Of a DNA stretch of 64,000 nt, positions 8,938 to 16,031 are shown one piece after another; the first letter of the stretch is position 1, and each line of letters begins with the position of its first letter. Below the pieces are notes generated by a model that did no database searches, was not told the DNA's origin, and saw only the letters and a list, made by a program, of their open reading frames with translations. A program made the translations under genes and the position numbers. The stretch is from Schinkia azotoformans LMG 9581. Lineage in GTDB: Bacteria; Bacillota; Bacilli; Bacillales; Bacillaceae_J. The DNA lies in NCBI RefSeq assembly GCF_000307855.1, contig NZ_AJLR01000042.1, positions 62,001 to 126,000 of the forward strand, written 5' to 3'.

Positions 8938-9189
8938 ATGAGTAAAAACAAATGGGTTCGGTCAATCAGCTTCAATCATACAAATCCAGATGATATTAGG
9001 CGATTAGATTTCATTGGTAAGAAATCATTTAGTGGAGTTATTAAGAAATTAATTGATGAAGAAATCAAACGTAAAAGTAGTATTACCATTAATAGTAAAT
9101 CGGTAGTATCAAATAGTAGTATCGGTACACCACAACAAAAGCAACAAGTAGTACCACAACCATATAATCCGATGCTAAGGGGAAATTAA
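8938..9189 (+). CDS. Small protein with possible ribbon-helix-helix fold
   Basis: The 83-residue product starts MSKNKWVRSISFNHTNPDD and has a short beta-type stretch followed by a helix (SFSGVIKKLIDEEIKRK), reminiscent of ribbon-helix-helix DNA-binding proteins; the tail is Ser, Gln and Pro rich and looks disordered. GGGAG lies eight bases before the ATG. It is followed at once by the FtsK-like gene, so the two are probably one operon. Function is not recognised. Confidence 0.55.
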   Translation: MSKNKWVRSISFNHTNPDDIRRLDFIGKKSFSGVIKKLIDEEIKRKSSITINSKSVVSNSSIGTPQQKQQVVPQPYNPMLRGN

Positions 9190-9190
9190 C

Positions 9191-10414
9191 ATGATAATTG
9201 AATCAATATTGGCAGGCAGTGTTTGGATTGGTGCTGAGTATTTGAAAAGTGGTTATGGTGGTAGTGAAAAAAAGAAATTAGATCGTATCTTTAGAAAATG
9301 TGGATTGTATGTAAAATATGGCGGTAAAGAAGATACTCCAAAATTATTACGGGTTTCAAAGAAAGAAAGTTTCACTGAGTACATTTACAGGATGCCAGAG
9401 GGATTATCATTTCATGATTTTGAGAAGAAAAAGCAGGTGATTGAGGATTCATTGAATAGTAAGAACACACCTGAATTTTCGTTTTCTATGATTCGTGAGT
9501 TTGATTTTAGGGGCAATTATGTAAAGCAGATACAAACACTCATGAAACCTAAAAACACGCTTAAAGAGGTTTATATAACGTATGACAGGGTACTAAAAAT
9601 TAAAGTTTTTAATGAGCCGTTAACTGATTATTTACCTTATGAAAAAGTACCAAAATGTGCCGATTGGGAAATTCCAATTGGTGTAACTCGAACAGGTTTC
9701 ATTAAACATTCATTTGAAAAAATTTGCCATATGGTCGTTGCGGGCACAACACTATATGGAAAAAGTATTTTCTTAAAGAATGCTATCACAACATTATTAT
9801 TAAATCATCCAAAGCATGTATCGTTTATTTTGATTGATTTGAAGGGTGGATTAACATTCCAAAGATTTAAGGATTGTCCACAGGTTATTAGTATTGCTAG
9901 TAATGCTGAAGAATCATTAGAAGTGTTAGAGATGGTTAATAATCAAATAGATGAAGTAATGGACTATTTAAAGCAAAACAAGTTTGAAAATGTACAGGAA
10001 GCTGGCATTAAAAACAGGTGCTTCATTGTTGTGGATGAAGGAGCCGAACTTTCACCAAATATTGAAAAAGATAGTGATTTAAAAAAGATCAAAGGAAAAT
10101 GTGAAACTATATTATCAAGGGTTGCAAGGGTATCAGGTGCATTAGGTTATAGATTAATTTACGCAACTCAAACACCTTATAGTGAAGTATTAAACCATAA
10201 TATTAAACAGAATTGTGATGCTAAATTATGTTTCAAATTACAAAGTGATAAGGCTAGTGAGGTCGTATTAGGTGAAGGTATTACGGATGCGGCACATTTG
10301 CCATTTATCAAGGGAAGAGGGGTTTACATTACTGACAGGAAGCATACTGTTCAGACTCCTATGATTGAGAATGACTTTATAGAGGGAGTGGTTGAAAGAT
10401 GTTTAAATTCGTAG
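9191..10414 (+). CDS. FtsK/HerA-type DNA-translocating ATPase
   Basis: The 407-residue product has a P-loop at about residues 184-192 (AGTTLYGKS, a variant of the usual GxTGSGKS with Leu-Tyr replacing Gly-Ser) and a Walker B at about 278-285 (FIVVDEGAEL). A later ATQTP segment matches the sensor region of FtsK/SpoIIIE and HerA ATPases. It lacks the N-terminal membrane domain of FtsK. Proteins of this type occur in plasmids, conjugative elements and cereus-group phages, where they move DNA. It starts two bases after the preceding gene and overlaps the next small ORF. Confidence 0.8.
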   Translation: MIIESILAGSVWIGAEYLKSGYGGSEKKKLDRIFRKCGLYVKYGGKEDTPKLLRVSKKESFTEYIYRMPEGLSFHDFEKKKQVIEDSLNSKNTPEFSFSMIREFDFRGNYVKQIQTLMKPKNTLKEVYITYDRVLKIKVFNEPLTDYLPYEKVPKCADWEIPIGVTRTGFIKHSFEKICHMVVAGTTLYGKSIFLKNAITTLLLNHPKHVSFILIDLKGGLTFQRFKDCPQVISIASNAEESLEVLEMVNNQIDEVMDYLKQNKFENVQEAGIKNRCFIVVDEGAELSPNIEKDSDLKKIKGKCETILSRVARVSGALGYRLIYATQTPYSEVLNHNIKQNCDAKLCFKLQSDKASEVVLGEGITDAAHLPFIKGRGVYITDRKHTVQTPMIENDFIEGVVERCLNS

Positions 10415-10521
10415 TCGGATTCTTTTGCGGTGTATTTTATTTGACTCTTTATGCTTCCGAAAATCCAGACACAATATTGTTAAAAGCAGGAACGCTTATT
10501 AAGGCTATATTCTTAGATTAA
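10399..10521 (+). CDS. 40-residue membrane peptide
   Basis: The ORF overlaps the 3' end of the ATPase gene and is preceded by GGAG. It encodes a peptide with one hydrophobic segment at its N-terminus (FKFVVGFFCGVFYLTLY) and a short polar tail. It lies between the ATPase and the putative pilin-like protein and is probably translated from the same message. No family is recognised. Confidence 0.5.
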   Translation: MFKFVVGFFCGVFYLTLYASENPDTILLKAGTLIKAIFLD

Positions 10522-10539
10522 ATGAAAGGGTGGTTAATA

Positions 10540-10998
10540 ATGATATTAACTCATAAGATTCAAACTGTAGGAACAATTGGTGAGTTTATGTCTGGTGAAT
10601 ATCGTGTTCAACGCACTGTGAATAAGGTAAATAAACGACTAGTTAAGTTAGGTATAAAAGTGTTAGTAACAGTTGTTGCAGGTAGTTTTATGCTTGATAT
10701 TAGTTTACCAATGGCATTTGCTCAAGAAATTACACAAGAGGCAATTCCAGTTAATGCAATGACAGATTCATTTGGTATTACAGTTAATAAAGCATTACAA
10801 CCGTTGATAGATGTTTTAAAAGAACTTGCTAGACCAATAGCAGGGGTAATGGTCACGGCAGGTTGTTTGAGGTATATGATAGGTCAACAGGAACAAGGAA
10901 TTGACATGATACAAAAAGCGGCAATAGGATATATACTAGTCATGTTAAGTCCGATGATCTTGAATATCATTACTGGTGTTGGTAATTCAATAGCATAA
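10540..10998 (+). CDS. Signal-peptide membrane protein, possibly pilin-like
   Basis: The 152-residue product has a basic N-terminus, a hydrophobic segment at about 36-56 ending in AFAQE (a plausible signal-peptidase site), then two C-terminal hydrophobic segments (about 102-115 and 128-148) separated by a short charged loop. This layout is that of TrbC/VirB2-type prepilins and related channel proteins. ATG 10540 is chosen because GGGTGG precedes it; ATG 10522 is also in frame. Its position after an FtsK/HerA ATPase suggests a DNA-transfer function, but this is inference only. Confidence 0.5.
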   Translation: MILTHKIQTVGTIGEFMSGEYRVQRTVNKVNKRLVKLGIKVLVTVVAGSFMLDISLPMAFAQEITQEAIPVNAMTDSFGITVNKALQPLIDVLKELARPIAGVMVTAGCLRYMIGQQEQGIDMIQKAAIGYILVMLSPMILNIITGVGNSIA

Positions 10999-11003
10999 CA
11001 AAG

Positions 11004-11038
11004 AAAGACAGTTAGATTAATCTCTAGCTGTCTTTTTA
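11004..11038 (+). terminator. Rho-independent terminator
   Basis: AGACAG and CTGTCT form the stem, with five T after it. It closes the ATPase/pilin-like operon. Confidence 0.75.
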
Positions 11039-11130
11039 TGATTTTCTATTAATTAATTTATGTTTTTACAATTATTTCAAAATAACTTATTATGTAGAAG
11101 CATCAAAATAAGAATTGGAGGAAATCAACC

Positions 11131-11301
11131 ATGAGTACACAACAAGATTCTGAAGAAAAAGGTAAAAAGCCAACTAAAAGTAAAGAGAAGGAAGTTAGAA
11201 TAAAATACAGAATTTTTCTTGGAGAGTTTACATTAGATGAATATTTTCAAAAAGAAGTAAATTTAATAATTGCCAAAATGAAGCAAGAGGGAAACAAATG
11301 A
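11131..11301 (+). CDS. Small protein, first of a tandem paralogue pair
   Basis: The 56-residue product starts at an ATG behind TTGGAGG. Its Lys/Glu-rich N-terminus is followed by a conserved core, FLGEFTLDEYFQKEVN, which recurs almost unchanged in the next gene. The stop overlaps the next start by four bases. The two genes probably arose by tandem duplication. The fold is likely a short helical hairpin; no function is recognised. Confidence 0.6.
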   Translation: MSTQQDSEEKGKKPTKSKEKEVRIKYRIFLGEFTLDEYFQKEVNLIIAKMKQEGNK

Positions 11302-11450
11302 TCAAACAACAGGAAGTAAAGGTAAAAGAACAGAAGAAAACTAAAAATAAAGAAGATGAAATTATTATTGAGTGTTATTTTCTTGGTGAGTTTACTCTCG
11401 ATGACTACTATCAGAAACAAGTAAATTTAATACTAGCAAAATTTAAATAG
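11298..11450 (+). CDS. Small protein, second of a tandem paralogue pair
   Basis: The 50-residue product has the core FLGEFTLDDYYQKQVN, matching the preceding gene at most positions. The ATGA overlap indicates coupled translation. The N-terminal halves of the two proteins differ, so the conserved C-terminal half is the part under selection. Function unknown. Confidence 0.6.
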   Translation: MIKQQEVKVKEQKKTKNKEDEIIIECYFLGEFTLDDYYQKQVNLILAKFK

Positions 11451-11490
11451 TGGCATTCAACCTTATAAAACTTGAAAAAGGTGATTGAAA

Positions 11491-11685
11491 ATGGAGAAAA
11501 AAATTACAGAAAAAACCATAACAACATCACTGGGTGCTGAAATAAAGATTAGATTGTTGAATGAGCCTAGTGAAGAAGCATTGAAAAACTTTGCAAAAGC
11601 GGTTATAGAATATATGACCGAACTAAATTATAAAAAGAGTGTCGAATTAGAAAAGAAAAAAGGAGTTAAATATGCAGATGATTAA
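11491..11685 (+). CDS. Small phage or plasmid-type protein, unknown
   Basis: The 64-residue product starts at an ATG seven bases after AAAGGTG. It is charged, with predicted helices around residues 25-45 and a Lys/Glu-rich C-terminus. It overlaps the following ORF by 14 bases and belongs to the array of tiny genes at 11.1-12.2 kb. No family recognised. Confidence 0.55.
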   Translation: MEKKITEKTITTSLGAEIKIRLLNEPSEEALKNFAKAVIEYMTELNYKKSVELEKKKGVKYADD

Positions 11686-11836
11686 AAAGCAAAAATCATC
11701 TGATTATAAAATTATTAAGGAAATAACCGAAAATGATAAGCAGGAAATTGATAAGATATTGAATAGTGATGAATTTTATAAGGTATTTGAATATTTGATG
11801 GAAAAATACACCTATAGGGAAGAGAAGTGTAAATGA
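11672..11836 (+). CDS. Small protein, unknown
   Basis: The 54-residue product starts at an ATG behind AAGGAG that lies inside the preceding gene. The segment SDYKIIKEITENDKQEI resembles the start of the next gene's product (NDYKIIKTIKKKN), so this pair may also be related. Its stop overlaps the next start (ATGA). Confidence 0.55.
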   Translation: MQMIKKQKSSDYKIIKEITENDKQEIDKILNSDEFYKVFEYLMEKYTYREEKCK

Positions 11837-12003
11837 GGACAATTATTACAGAAAATGATTACAAAATAATAAAGACTATAAAAAAGAAGAATTACACCAT
11901 TAATTTTGTGGAACATAATTTACCTAAAAAAGATATCAACGAATTATACAAATTAATTGCAGAATTGTATTATAATCAAGCCATCAATTACGACCGAACA
12001 TAA
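11833..12003 (+). CDS. Small protein, unknown
   Basis: The 56-residue product begins with a segment (NDYKIIKTIKKKN) similar to part of the preceding protein, followed by a helical C-terminal half rich in Tyr, Leu and Asn. It is translationally coupled to the gene before it. No recognised function. Confidence 0.5.
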   Translation: MRTIITENDYKIIKTIKKKNYTINFVEHNLPKKDINELYKLIAELYYNQAINYDRT

Positions 12004-12023
12004 GGAGTAGAAAATTAGAAAAA

Positions 12024-12155
12024 ATGAAAAAGATTAATATTGTATTTGAAACAAAACCACCAACAAATAAAACTGAGCAAGATATAAAAATAATAAAGGA
12101 TAAAGCATATGATATATTAATTAGAGAGTTAAAAAGTAAAACCGCTAAGAATTAA
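12024..12155 (+). CDS. Tiny ORF at the end of the array
   Basis: The 43-residue product is Lys-rich. The best AAGGAG lies 15 bases before the ATG, further than usual, so expression is uncertain. Its end runs into the terminator shared with the convergent XRE gene and its stop codon overlaps the stop region of that gene. Confidence 0.4.
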   Translation: MKKINIVFETKPPTNKTEQDIKIIKDKAYDILIRELKSKTAKN

Positions 12156-12172
12156 TTTTCTTGGCGGTTTTC
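12138..12172. terminator. Bidirectional terminator between convergent genes
   Basis: A long stem formed by AAAACCGCTAAGAA and TTCTTGGCGGTTTT has A runs on one side and T runs on the other, so it can stop transcription from both directions. It overlaps the 3' ends of both flanking genes. Confidence 0.85.
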
Positions 12173-12370
12173 TTCGTTTATATATTCAATAACTTCCTCA
12201 ATTCTACAATTTAATATCCTACAAATATCATCAAGTATCTTCATTGATATATACTGATCCTTACTGATTTTTGCAATTGTTGCAGATGAAGTTTTAACTG
12301 CTTTTTGTAAATCCGATTTACTCATTCCTTTTTTATGGAGAGTTGCCATTAATGGGGCATAGGAAATCAT
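12152..12370 (-). CDS. XRE/YozG-like DNA-binding regulator
   Basis: The 72-residue product is a single helix-turn-helix of the Cro/C1 type (KKGMSKSDLQKAVKTSSATI, then KILDDICRILNCRIEEVIEY). ATG 12370 sits eight bases after AGGAGG. It reads away from the promoter at 12462-12491, and inverted copies of a 13-base word flank that promoter region, so this protein is a good candidate to bind there and control both itself and the plus-strand transcript. Confidence 0.8.
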   Translation of the reverse strand: MISYAPLMATLHKKGMSKSDLQKAVKTSSATIAKISKDQYISMKILDDICRILNCRIEEVIEYINEENRQEN

Positions 12371-12430
12371 TTTGTACACCTCCTAATTTAAATTTCTTTA
12401 TGTATATGCTTGTTTTCTTTACTTTATTAT

Positions 12431-12516
12431 ATCAAACCTTTAGAAAAATAAAAATAAGGGGTTGACGGTAATATTTAGTAAAGTGTATAATTACTTTAGA
12501 AAGTTAAAGGTTTGAT
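12431..12516. promoter_or_regulatory. Divergent promoter region with inverted operator words
   Basis: ATCAAACCTTTAG (12431-12443) and TTAAAGGTTTGAT (12504-12516) are inverted copies differing at one position. They flank a plus-strand promoter with TTGACG at 12462-12467, an 18-base spacer and TATAAT at 12486-12491. The minus-strand XRE gene starts at 12370. The arrangement fits a repressor bound at two sites. Confidence 0.6.
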
Positions 12517-12547
12517 TTAGAAAATATTTATTAGGAGGTTTTAAAGT

Positions 12548-12643
12548 ATGATGATTAAGACTTCAACTTGGAGATCACTTTCAGCTAGAGAAAAGACAAT
12601 TATGTTATTAGGTGCTTCAATGTGTCATAAAGTTATCAGATAA
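12548..12643 (+). CDS. 31-residue peptide downstream of the regulated promoter
   Basis: ATG 12548 follows GGAGG and encodes a basic peptide with a short hydrophobic stretch (TIMLLGASMC). It is the first ORF after the promoter at 12462-12491 and faces away from the XRE gene. Small peptides in this position can act as antirepressors or signals, but no homologue is recognised. Confidence 0.45.
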   Translation: MMIKTSTWRSLSAREKTIMLLGASMCHKVIR

Positions 12644-12731
12644 TTTAAACAACACTGTGATACAGATAACAGAATTAGGAAGGATTGGAAGTTATAATAA
12701 AATAATTACCAAATAAAAGGGAGAGATAGGA

Positions 12732-12881
12732 ATGGAAATAACAAGATATGATGTATTATTGATGGAACAAAATCACTTATATAATGAAATGGCTAAATGT
12801 AATGATATTGAACAGGGTGCTAAATTAATGATGAGATTAGATGAAATTGATGATGAAATTTATGAAATAAAATGGTCGTAA
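12732..12881 (+). CDS. 49-residue acidic helical protein
   Basis: The ATG follows GGGAGAG by six to seven bases. The product is acidic and almost entirely helical (MEITRYDVLLMEQNHLYNEM at the start), likely a short coiled coil. It is the last ORF before the attachment site. The 230 bases after it contain only a possible promoter (TTGAAA, 18 bases, TATAAT near 12965-12994) and no convincing gene. Confidence 0.5.
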   Translation: MEITRYDVLLMEQNHLYNEMAKCNDIEQGAKLMMRLDEIDDEIYEIKWS

Positions 12882-13113
12882 TTGTACATAGGCACTAAGA
12901 AATAGGTGCTTAAAAAATATTAGTAATAAAATTGTAGAAAGTAGCATATATTTAATATTTCAACTTGAAATTGATTTGTTGGTAAAGTTATAATTGTACT
13001 TAGAGGATGATAAAACAACCGCACAGGTTTAACAGTAAAATCCGTGTATGTTGTTAGTGAAAACATTGATATAATGGGATTTGTAGGAATGATATTTTTA
13101 TGATTATTCCTCC

Positions 13114-13182
13114 GCGGTCTTCAAAACCGTACGTGACCGCCGTGCGCGGTCAGGTGAGTTCGATTCTCACACGGTCCCGCCA
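13114..13182 (+). tRNA. selC: 3' part of tRNA-Sec (selC), attachment site of the prophage
   Basis: The segment folds as the 3' part of a selenocysteine tRNA. The anticodon stem is GCGGT/ACCGT with loop CTTCAAA, so the anticodon is UCA, which reads UGA. A seven-pair variable arm follows (TGACCGC/GCGGTCA), then the T arm GTGAG-TTCGATT-CTCAC, the acceptor strand ACGGTCCC, G and CCA. The 5' acceptor strand (GGGACCGT expected) and D arm are missing immediately upstream; instead there is AT-rich prophage DNA with a 9-base hairpin (13086-13112). This is what remains at one end when an element inserts into the gene. Confidence 0.9.
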
Positions 13183-13248
13183 AACCTTACATATCAAGGG
13201 ATTGAAGCTTCTCGCTTGTGATGCAGCAAGCCTAGATTCGATCCCTTT

Positions 13249-14040
13249 TTAAAACCCGGGTGCCATTTGGGTGCCAAATGAGCAAGTTGGATATTCGTGA
13301 TCATCTTCGTCATCAAATATTTCAACAGCCTGTTCCTGAAAAGAAGGAATGGCATGGCTGTATATATCTAATGTGATTCCAATTTTGAGTGGCCTAATCG
13401 TTCGCTGACAATTTTTGGATGCACACCTAAACGGGCCCCGTATGGCCTGCTGTGTATATTATTGGGTAATAGATAGTGCTCGATTTTGCTGCTTCAAAAA
13501 GTTGTTCTAATTCCTCTTTTGTATAGAAAGTCGGTCTGAATTTTTGGGGCTTTGGTGGCTTGGTCTTCATGGTGACATTTTTGTTCACAAACTCCCAATC
13601 TACCGCATCATTTAATGCTTGCGATAACAATCGATGATGATGTTTGACTGTTTGAGCAGATAAATCCTCTAGTTTATCTACATAATAATTCTGTAGTTGT
13701 AAAGAGGTTAACTCTTGTAGCTTGATATGTCCCAATATCGGTTTTAAATGAACACGGATGATTTGCTCATACCCTCTGTAGGTATTCGGTGAAGTATTTG
13801 ATTTGACATACGACTTAAGCCAATAATCTAGATAATCACTCAAGGACAGGTCCTCTTTAGAATCATCGTTGTTGCCTACTTCTTTTTGAAGTTCTGCTAT
13901 AGGAAGATCTAGAGCCACTTTGGCATCCCTTTTAATTTTGAAGTTTTTTGTACCTTTCGCTTTCGATTTCCTTTCGTACCCACTTCAATTGTAATATAAT
14001 AGGCACCTGTCTTTTTGTCTTTGGTTATGTGACCAGTCAT
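13249..14040 (-). pseudogene. Tyrosine integrase pseudogene
   Basis: The reading starts at ATG 14040 (MTGHITKDKKTGAYYITIEV), shifts frame near 13920, continues as a core-binding domain (SDYLDYWLKSYVKSNTSPNTY and later LQNYYVDKL), and is cut after AGHTG. About 100 or more residues carrying the catalytic Arg and the His-x-x-Arg box are missing. It resumes at VHPKIVSERLGHS, which includes the late His region, and needs another one-base shift before YSHAMPSFQEQAVEIF with the catalytic Tyr. The stop is at 13249. Two frameshifts plus an internal deletion make it inactive. Confidence 0.85.
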
Positions 14041-14155
14041 AGGTCAACTACCTCCTTGAAAAGACTGGGCACCTAAACTCGAATCACCATTATTAATATG
14101 ACTTGGTGTTTATTAGTTTAAACCTTGATGGAATGAGTTAGGAGCCGTACTATTT

Positions 14156-14335
14156 TTATTTTTCTCCCTCTAACCATTTCTGAATAGATATTTTTGGTAT
14201 GAGAATTCTGGTACCAACTCTCACCGTATGAAACTCCCCAGAATTTACGAGCTCATAAGCTTTTGCTCTGCTGATTCCTAAAAACTCCATGATATCTTTA
14301 ACTGTTAGCACATCCTTTAAATCTTCATATCGCAT
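14156..14335 (-). CDS. Excisionase-like MerR/HTH_17 DNA-binding protein
   Basis: The 59-residue product reads DVLTVKDIMEFLGISRAKAY, then FHTVRVGTRILIPKISIQKW, which is the winged-helix pattern of HTH_17 excisionases. AAGGAGG lies upstream of ATG 14335. It is intact although the integrase gene downstream is broken, so it can no longer support excision with that partner but might act with another integrase. Confidence 0.8.
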   Translation of the reverse strand: MRYEDLKDVLTVKDIMEFLGISRAKAYELVNSGEFHTVRVGTRILIPKISIQKWLEGEK

Positions 14336-14356
14336 CCCAATTCCTCCTTATAACAT

Positions 14357-14407
14357 AAAAAAACACCTTGAACTAGTTGCTTTTAGGCAACTAAGCTCGA
14401 GGTGCTT
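14357..14407 (-). terminator. Terminator on the minus strand
   Basis: On the minus strand AGCACCT..AGTTGC pairs with GCAACT..AGGTGT and is followed by seven T. It lies between the cotD-like gene and the excisionase gene and separates host and element transcripts. Confidence 0.75.
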
Positions 14408-14513
14408 CCTCTGAGTTTATATATTTGATTATTAAAATTTTGTTAAATTCTTTCTATAATGTAATTATATTCATAAATAGGATAGAAATGCGATAGTTTT
14501 GTATAATGGAAAT

Positions 14514-14702
14514 TCAGCAATAAAAAGGTCGTCTGTGATGAACAATAACATTTTTTCTAATAGGTTTATAAATGTGTCGAGGCACATCTACTATATTTAA
14601 ACGATTTACATGAACTACTGGATGGACAATAGGATGAACACATGGAACAAAACGGTCTCGAACTACAAATCTTGGTGGGCAAAAAATGGGGCGTGTATAC
14701 AT
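14514..14702 (-). CDS. Spore coat protein, CotD-like
   Basis: The 62-residue product is rich in His, Pro, Val, Arg and Cys (FCPPRFVVRDRFVPCVHPIV) and resembles the inner spore coat protein CotD, with repeated HP-x-V-H-x-V elements. ATG 14702 follows GGAGGTG by seven bases; the longer frame starting at 14744 lacks a good site. CotD-type proteins are made in the mother cell under late sigma factors. The match is by composition and pattern, so the exact family is moderately certain. Confidence 0.6.
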   Translation of the reverse strand: MYTRPIFCPPRFVVRDRFVPCVHPIVHPVVHVNRLNIVDVPRHIYKPIRKNVIVHHRRPFYC

Positions 14703-14801
14703 AACTTTACACCTCCGGTAATGAGTTTTAATAATAGGAAGCACGTTTAGAAAAGTACTTCCTATTATGGGAATAGAGGTTGGATTAGACTTTAAATAAT
14801 A

Positions 14802-14906
14802 CTAATAACCTCCGCCAACAAAGGCTGTTCCAACGATAATCAATAAGATGAAAAGTACAACAATTAAAGCAAAGTTTGTACCCATCATTCCACCACCATA
14901 ACTCAT
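14802..14906 (-). CDS. SscA/YjcZ-type small sporulation protein
   Basis: The 34-residue product is MSYGGGMMGTN followed by one hydrophobic segment and a GGGY ending. This Gly-Tyr-rich, single-membrane-segment form is typical of the YjcZ/SscA family, of which SscA helps coat assembly and germination in B. subtilis. A GGCGG-type site precedes the ATG. It neighbours the CotD-like gene, supporting a sporulation context. Confidence 0.8.
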   Translation of the reverse strand: MSYGGGMMGTNFALIVVLFILLIIVGTAFVGGGY

Positions 14907-15155
14907 AGAAATCACCGCCTTTTTTAGAAGATAGTACATGTTATGTAATTTTTGTCCTTCCGGATTCGGACAAAGGTGGAAAATATTTTAAACTAAAAAT
15001 TCATTTTTGATGTTACTCATTCCGAACCTGATGTACAGCAGATTAATCCCCTGTTTATTGAAGTAACGAGGTGCTTATATATAGTATCCGTTTCAGATCC
15101 CTTATATGGTGCACCTTTTAACATAGTTTACATGTAACCGTAGAAAGGTGTTTAA

Positions 15156-15260
15156 GGACTTGACTTGGAGCCTCTGTGGGCATGATTGGTCTTGAAAGGC
15201 TGAAGCCGTTGTTTCATCTGGCAAACGAGCCTATCATACCCACCCCTCCAAGTAAAGTCC
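15156..15260 (+). ncRNA. Candidate structured RNA with a long interrupted stem
   Basis: GGACTTGACTTGGAG (15156-15170) pairs with CTCCAAGTAAAGTCC (15246-15260) with one mismatch. After a small internal loop GTGGGCATGAT (15176-15186) pairs with ATCATACCCAC (15233-15243) with one G-T-type pair. The apical 46 bases contain a GGCT/AGCC mini-hairpin. A promoter lies about 75 bases upstream and a terminator follows. The long hairpin with an internal loop recalls 6S-type RNAs, but I cannot assign a family; a terminal palindrome of a lost mobile element is the main alternative. Confidence 0.4.
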
Positions 15261-15436
15261 TATCGTTGTTTACGTTGAAAACTATAATTACTTACTATAT
15301 ATAATGCTTCTACAAAGATACAAATGTGGCATTTTCCGTATCTTTACTTACGTTAAATACGGTGGGAAATCATACTACATATAAGATGCAGCTTAGTGGT
15401 AGAAGAATTGTCAAAAAATAAAAAGACCGGTAGGTT

Positions 15437-15470
15437 CAAAAAAAGCACTCATAATAATGAGAGCTTTTTT
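15437..15470 (+). terminator. Terminator that serves as the intron insertion target
   Basis: AAAAAGCACTCAT pairs with ATGAGAGCTTTTTT around AATA. The first group II intron begins six bases after the T run, matching the known preference of class IIC introns for sites just behind terminator hairpins. Confidence 0.8.
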
Positions 15471-16031
15471 GTTTAGTGCGCCCAGCATGGGTGCAGCCTA
15501 CAGGGTGAAAGTCCCGAGCCGTGAAGGCAGAAGTAACGGTTAGCTTAACGCAAGGGTGTCCACGGTGACGTGGAATCTGTGAAGGAAGCGAGCGGCAAAC
15601 CCCCGGTCTGAGGAACACGAACTTCATATTAGGCTAAGTATCATTGGGTGAGTCTGCTAGACAAGATAAAGCCCCTTCTGCCGAAGGTGATACGGAGTAA
15701 ATGAAGCAGATAGGTGGAGGGAAAGATTGCACTCTTACCTGGGGAGGTCTGACTGATAAGCCGAGCACACTCGGTAACCTATCTAGCGATGGATAGCTGA
15801 ACAGTCAGAAGTCAGCAGAGGTCATAGTACTCAAACAGCTTAAGATGTTTTGGGGAAGGACTGAACATTTAGGAAGAATATACACTAGGACGTTCACTGT
15901 CTATGATGATACAGACAATCCAAACGGACTTACTTAAGGGAGGAAACGGTGAATTCCGTAGGGGACTTTAAGAGGGTGGAATAAACAGTGGCACAAATAG
16001 AAGGTATATTCACGCGAGGAGAAGTATCGAT

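Larger units (their letters stand above)
1..13182 (+). mobile_element. Right end of a siphovirus-like prophage inserted in tRNA-Sec
   Basis: A run of phage genes in late-gene order (tape measure, tail tip, holin, endolysin) is followed by an accessory segment of regulators, an FtsK-like ATPase and tiny ORFs. It ends at a partial tRNA-Sec gene. The left end lies outside the window. The ending is inferred from the partial tRNA: integrases of this kind often use the 3' half of a tRNA gene, so one end keeps an intact gene and the other keeps only the 3' half. No integrase belonging to this element is visible, so it is expected at the far left. Confidence 0.82.
13183..14340 (-). mobile_element. 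Remnant of a second tRNA-targeting element
   Basis: Directly after the tRNA 3' end come a broken tyrosine integrase and an excisionase-like gene, both on the minus strand and reading towards the tRNA. This is the usual arrangement at the end of an element inserted in a tRNA gene. A TTTGGGTGCCAAAT-type palindrome near 13267-13281 may be part of its attachment region. No far end with a second tRNA fragment is seen in the window, so the rest has been lost. Confidence 0.6.
14907..15475. other. Non-coding region before the introns
   Basis: About 570 bases without a convincing gene. It holds a possible promoter (TTGAAG at 15058, 16-base spacer, TATAGT at 15080), a long imperfect hairpin at 15156-15260, a smaller CCGTAT/ATACGG hairpin near 15337-15364 and a terminator at 15437-15470. 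Together these could form one non-coding transcript. Confidence 0.5.

Noticed and set aside
13086..13182. An intact tRNA-Sec gene in the window
   Set aside because: The 5' acceptor strand GGGACCGT and the D arm are absent in the 100 bases upstream; only the 3' part can be folded.
15436..15627. A 63-codon minus-strand frame at the intron start
   Set aside because: It overlaps the conserved 5' RNA of the group II intron, whose sequence explains the open frame.
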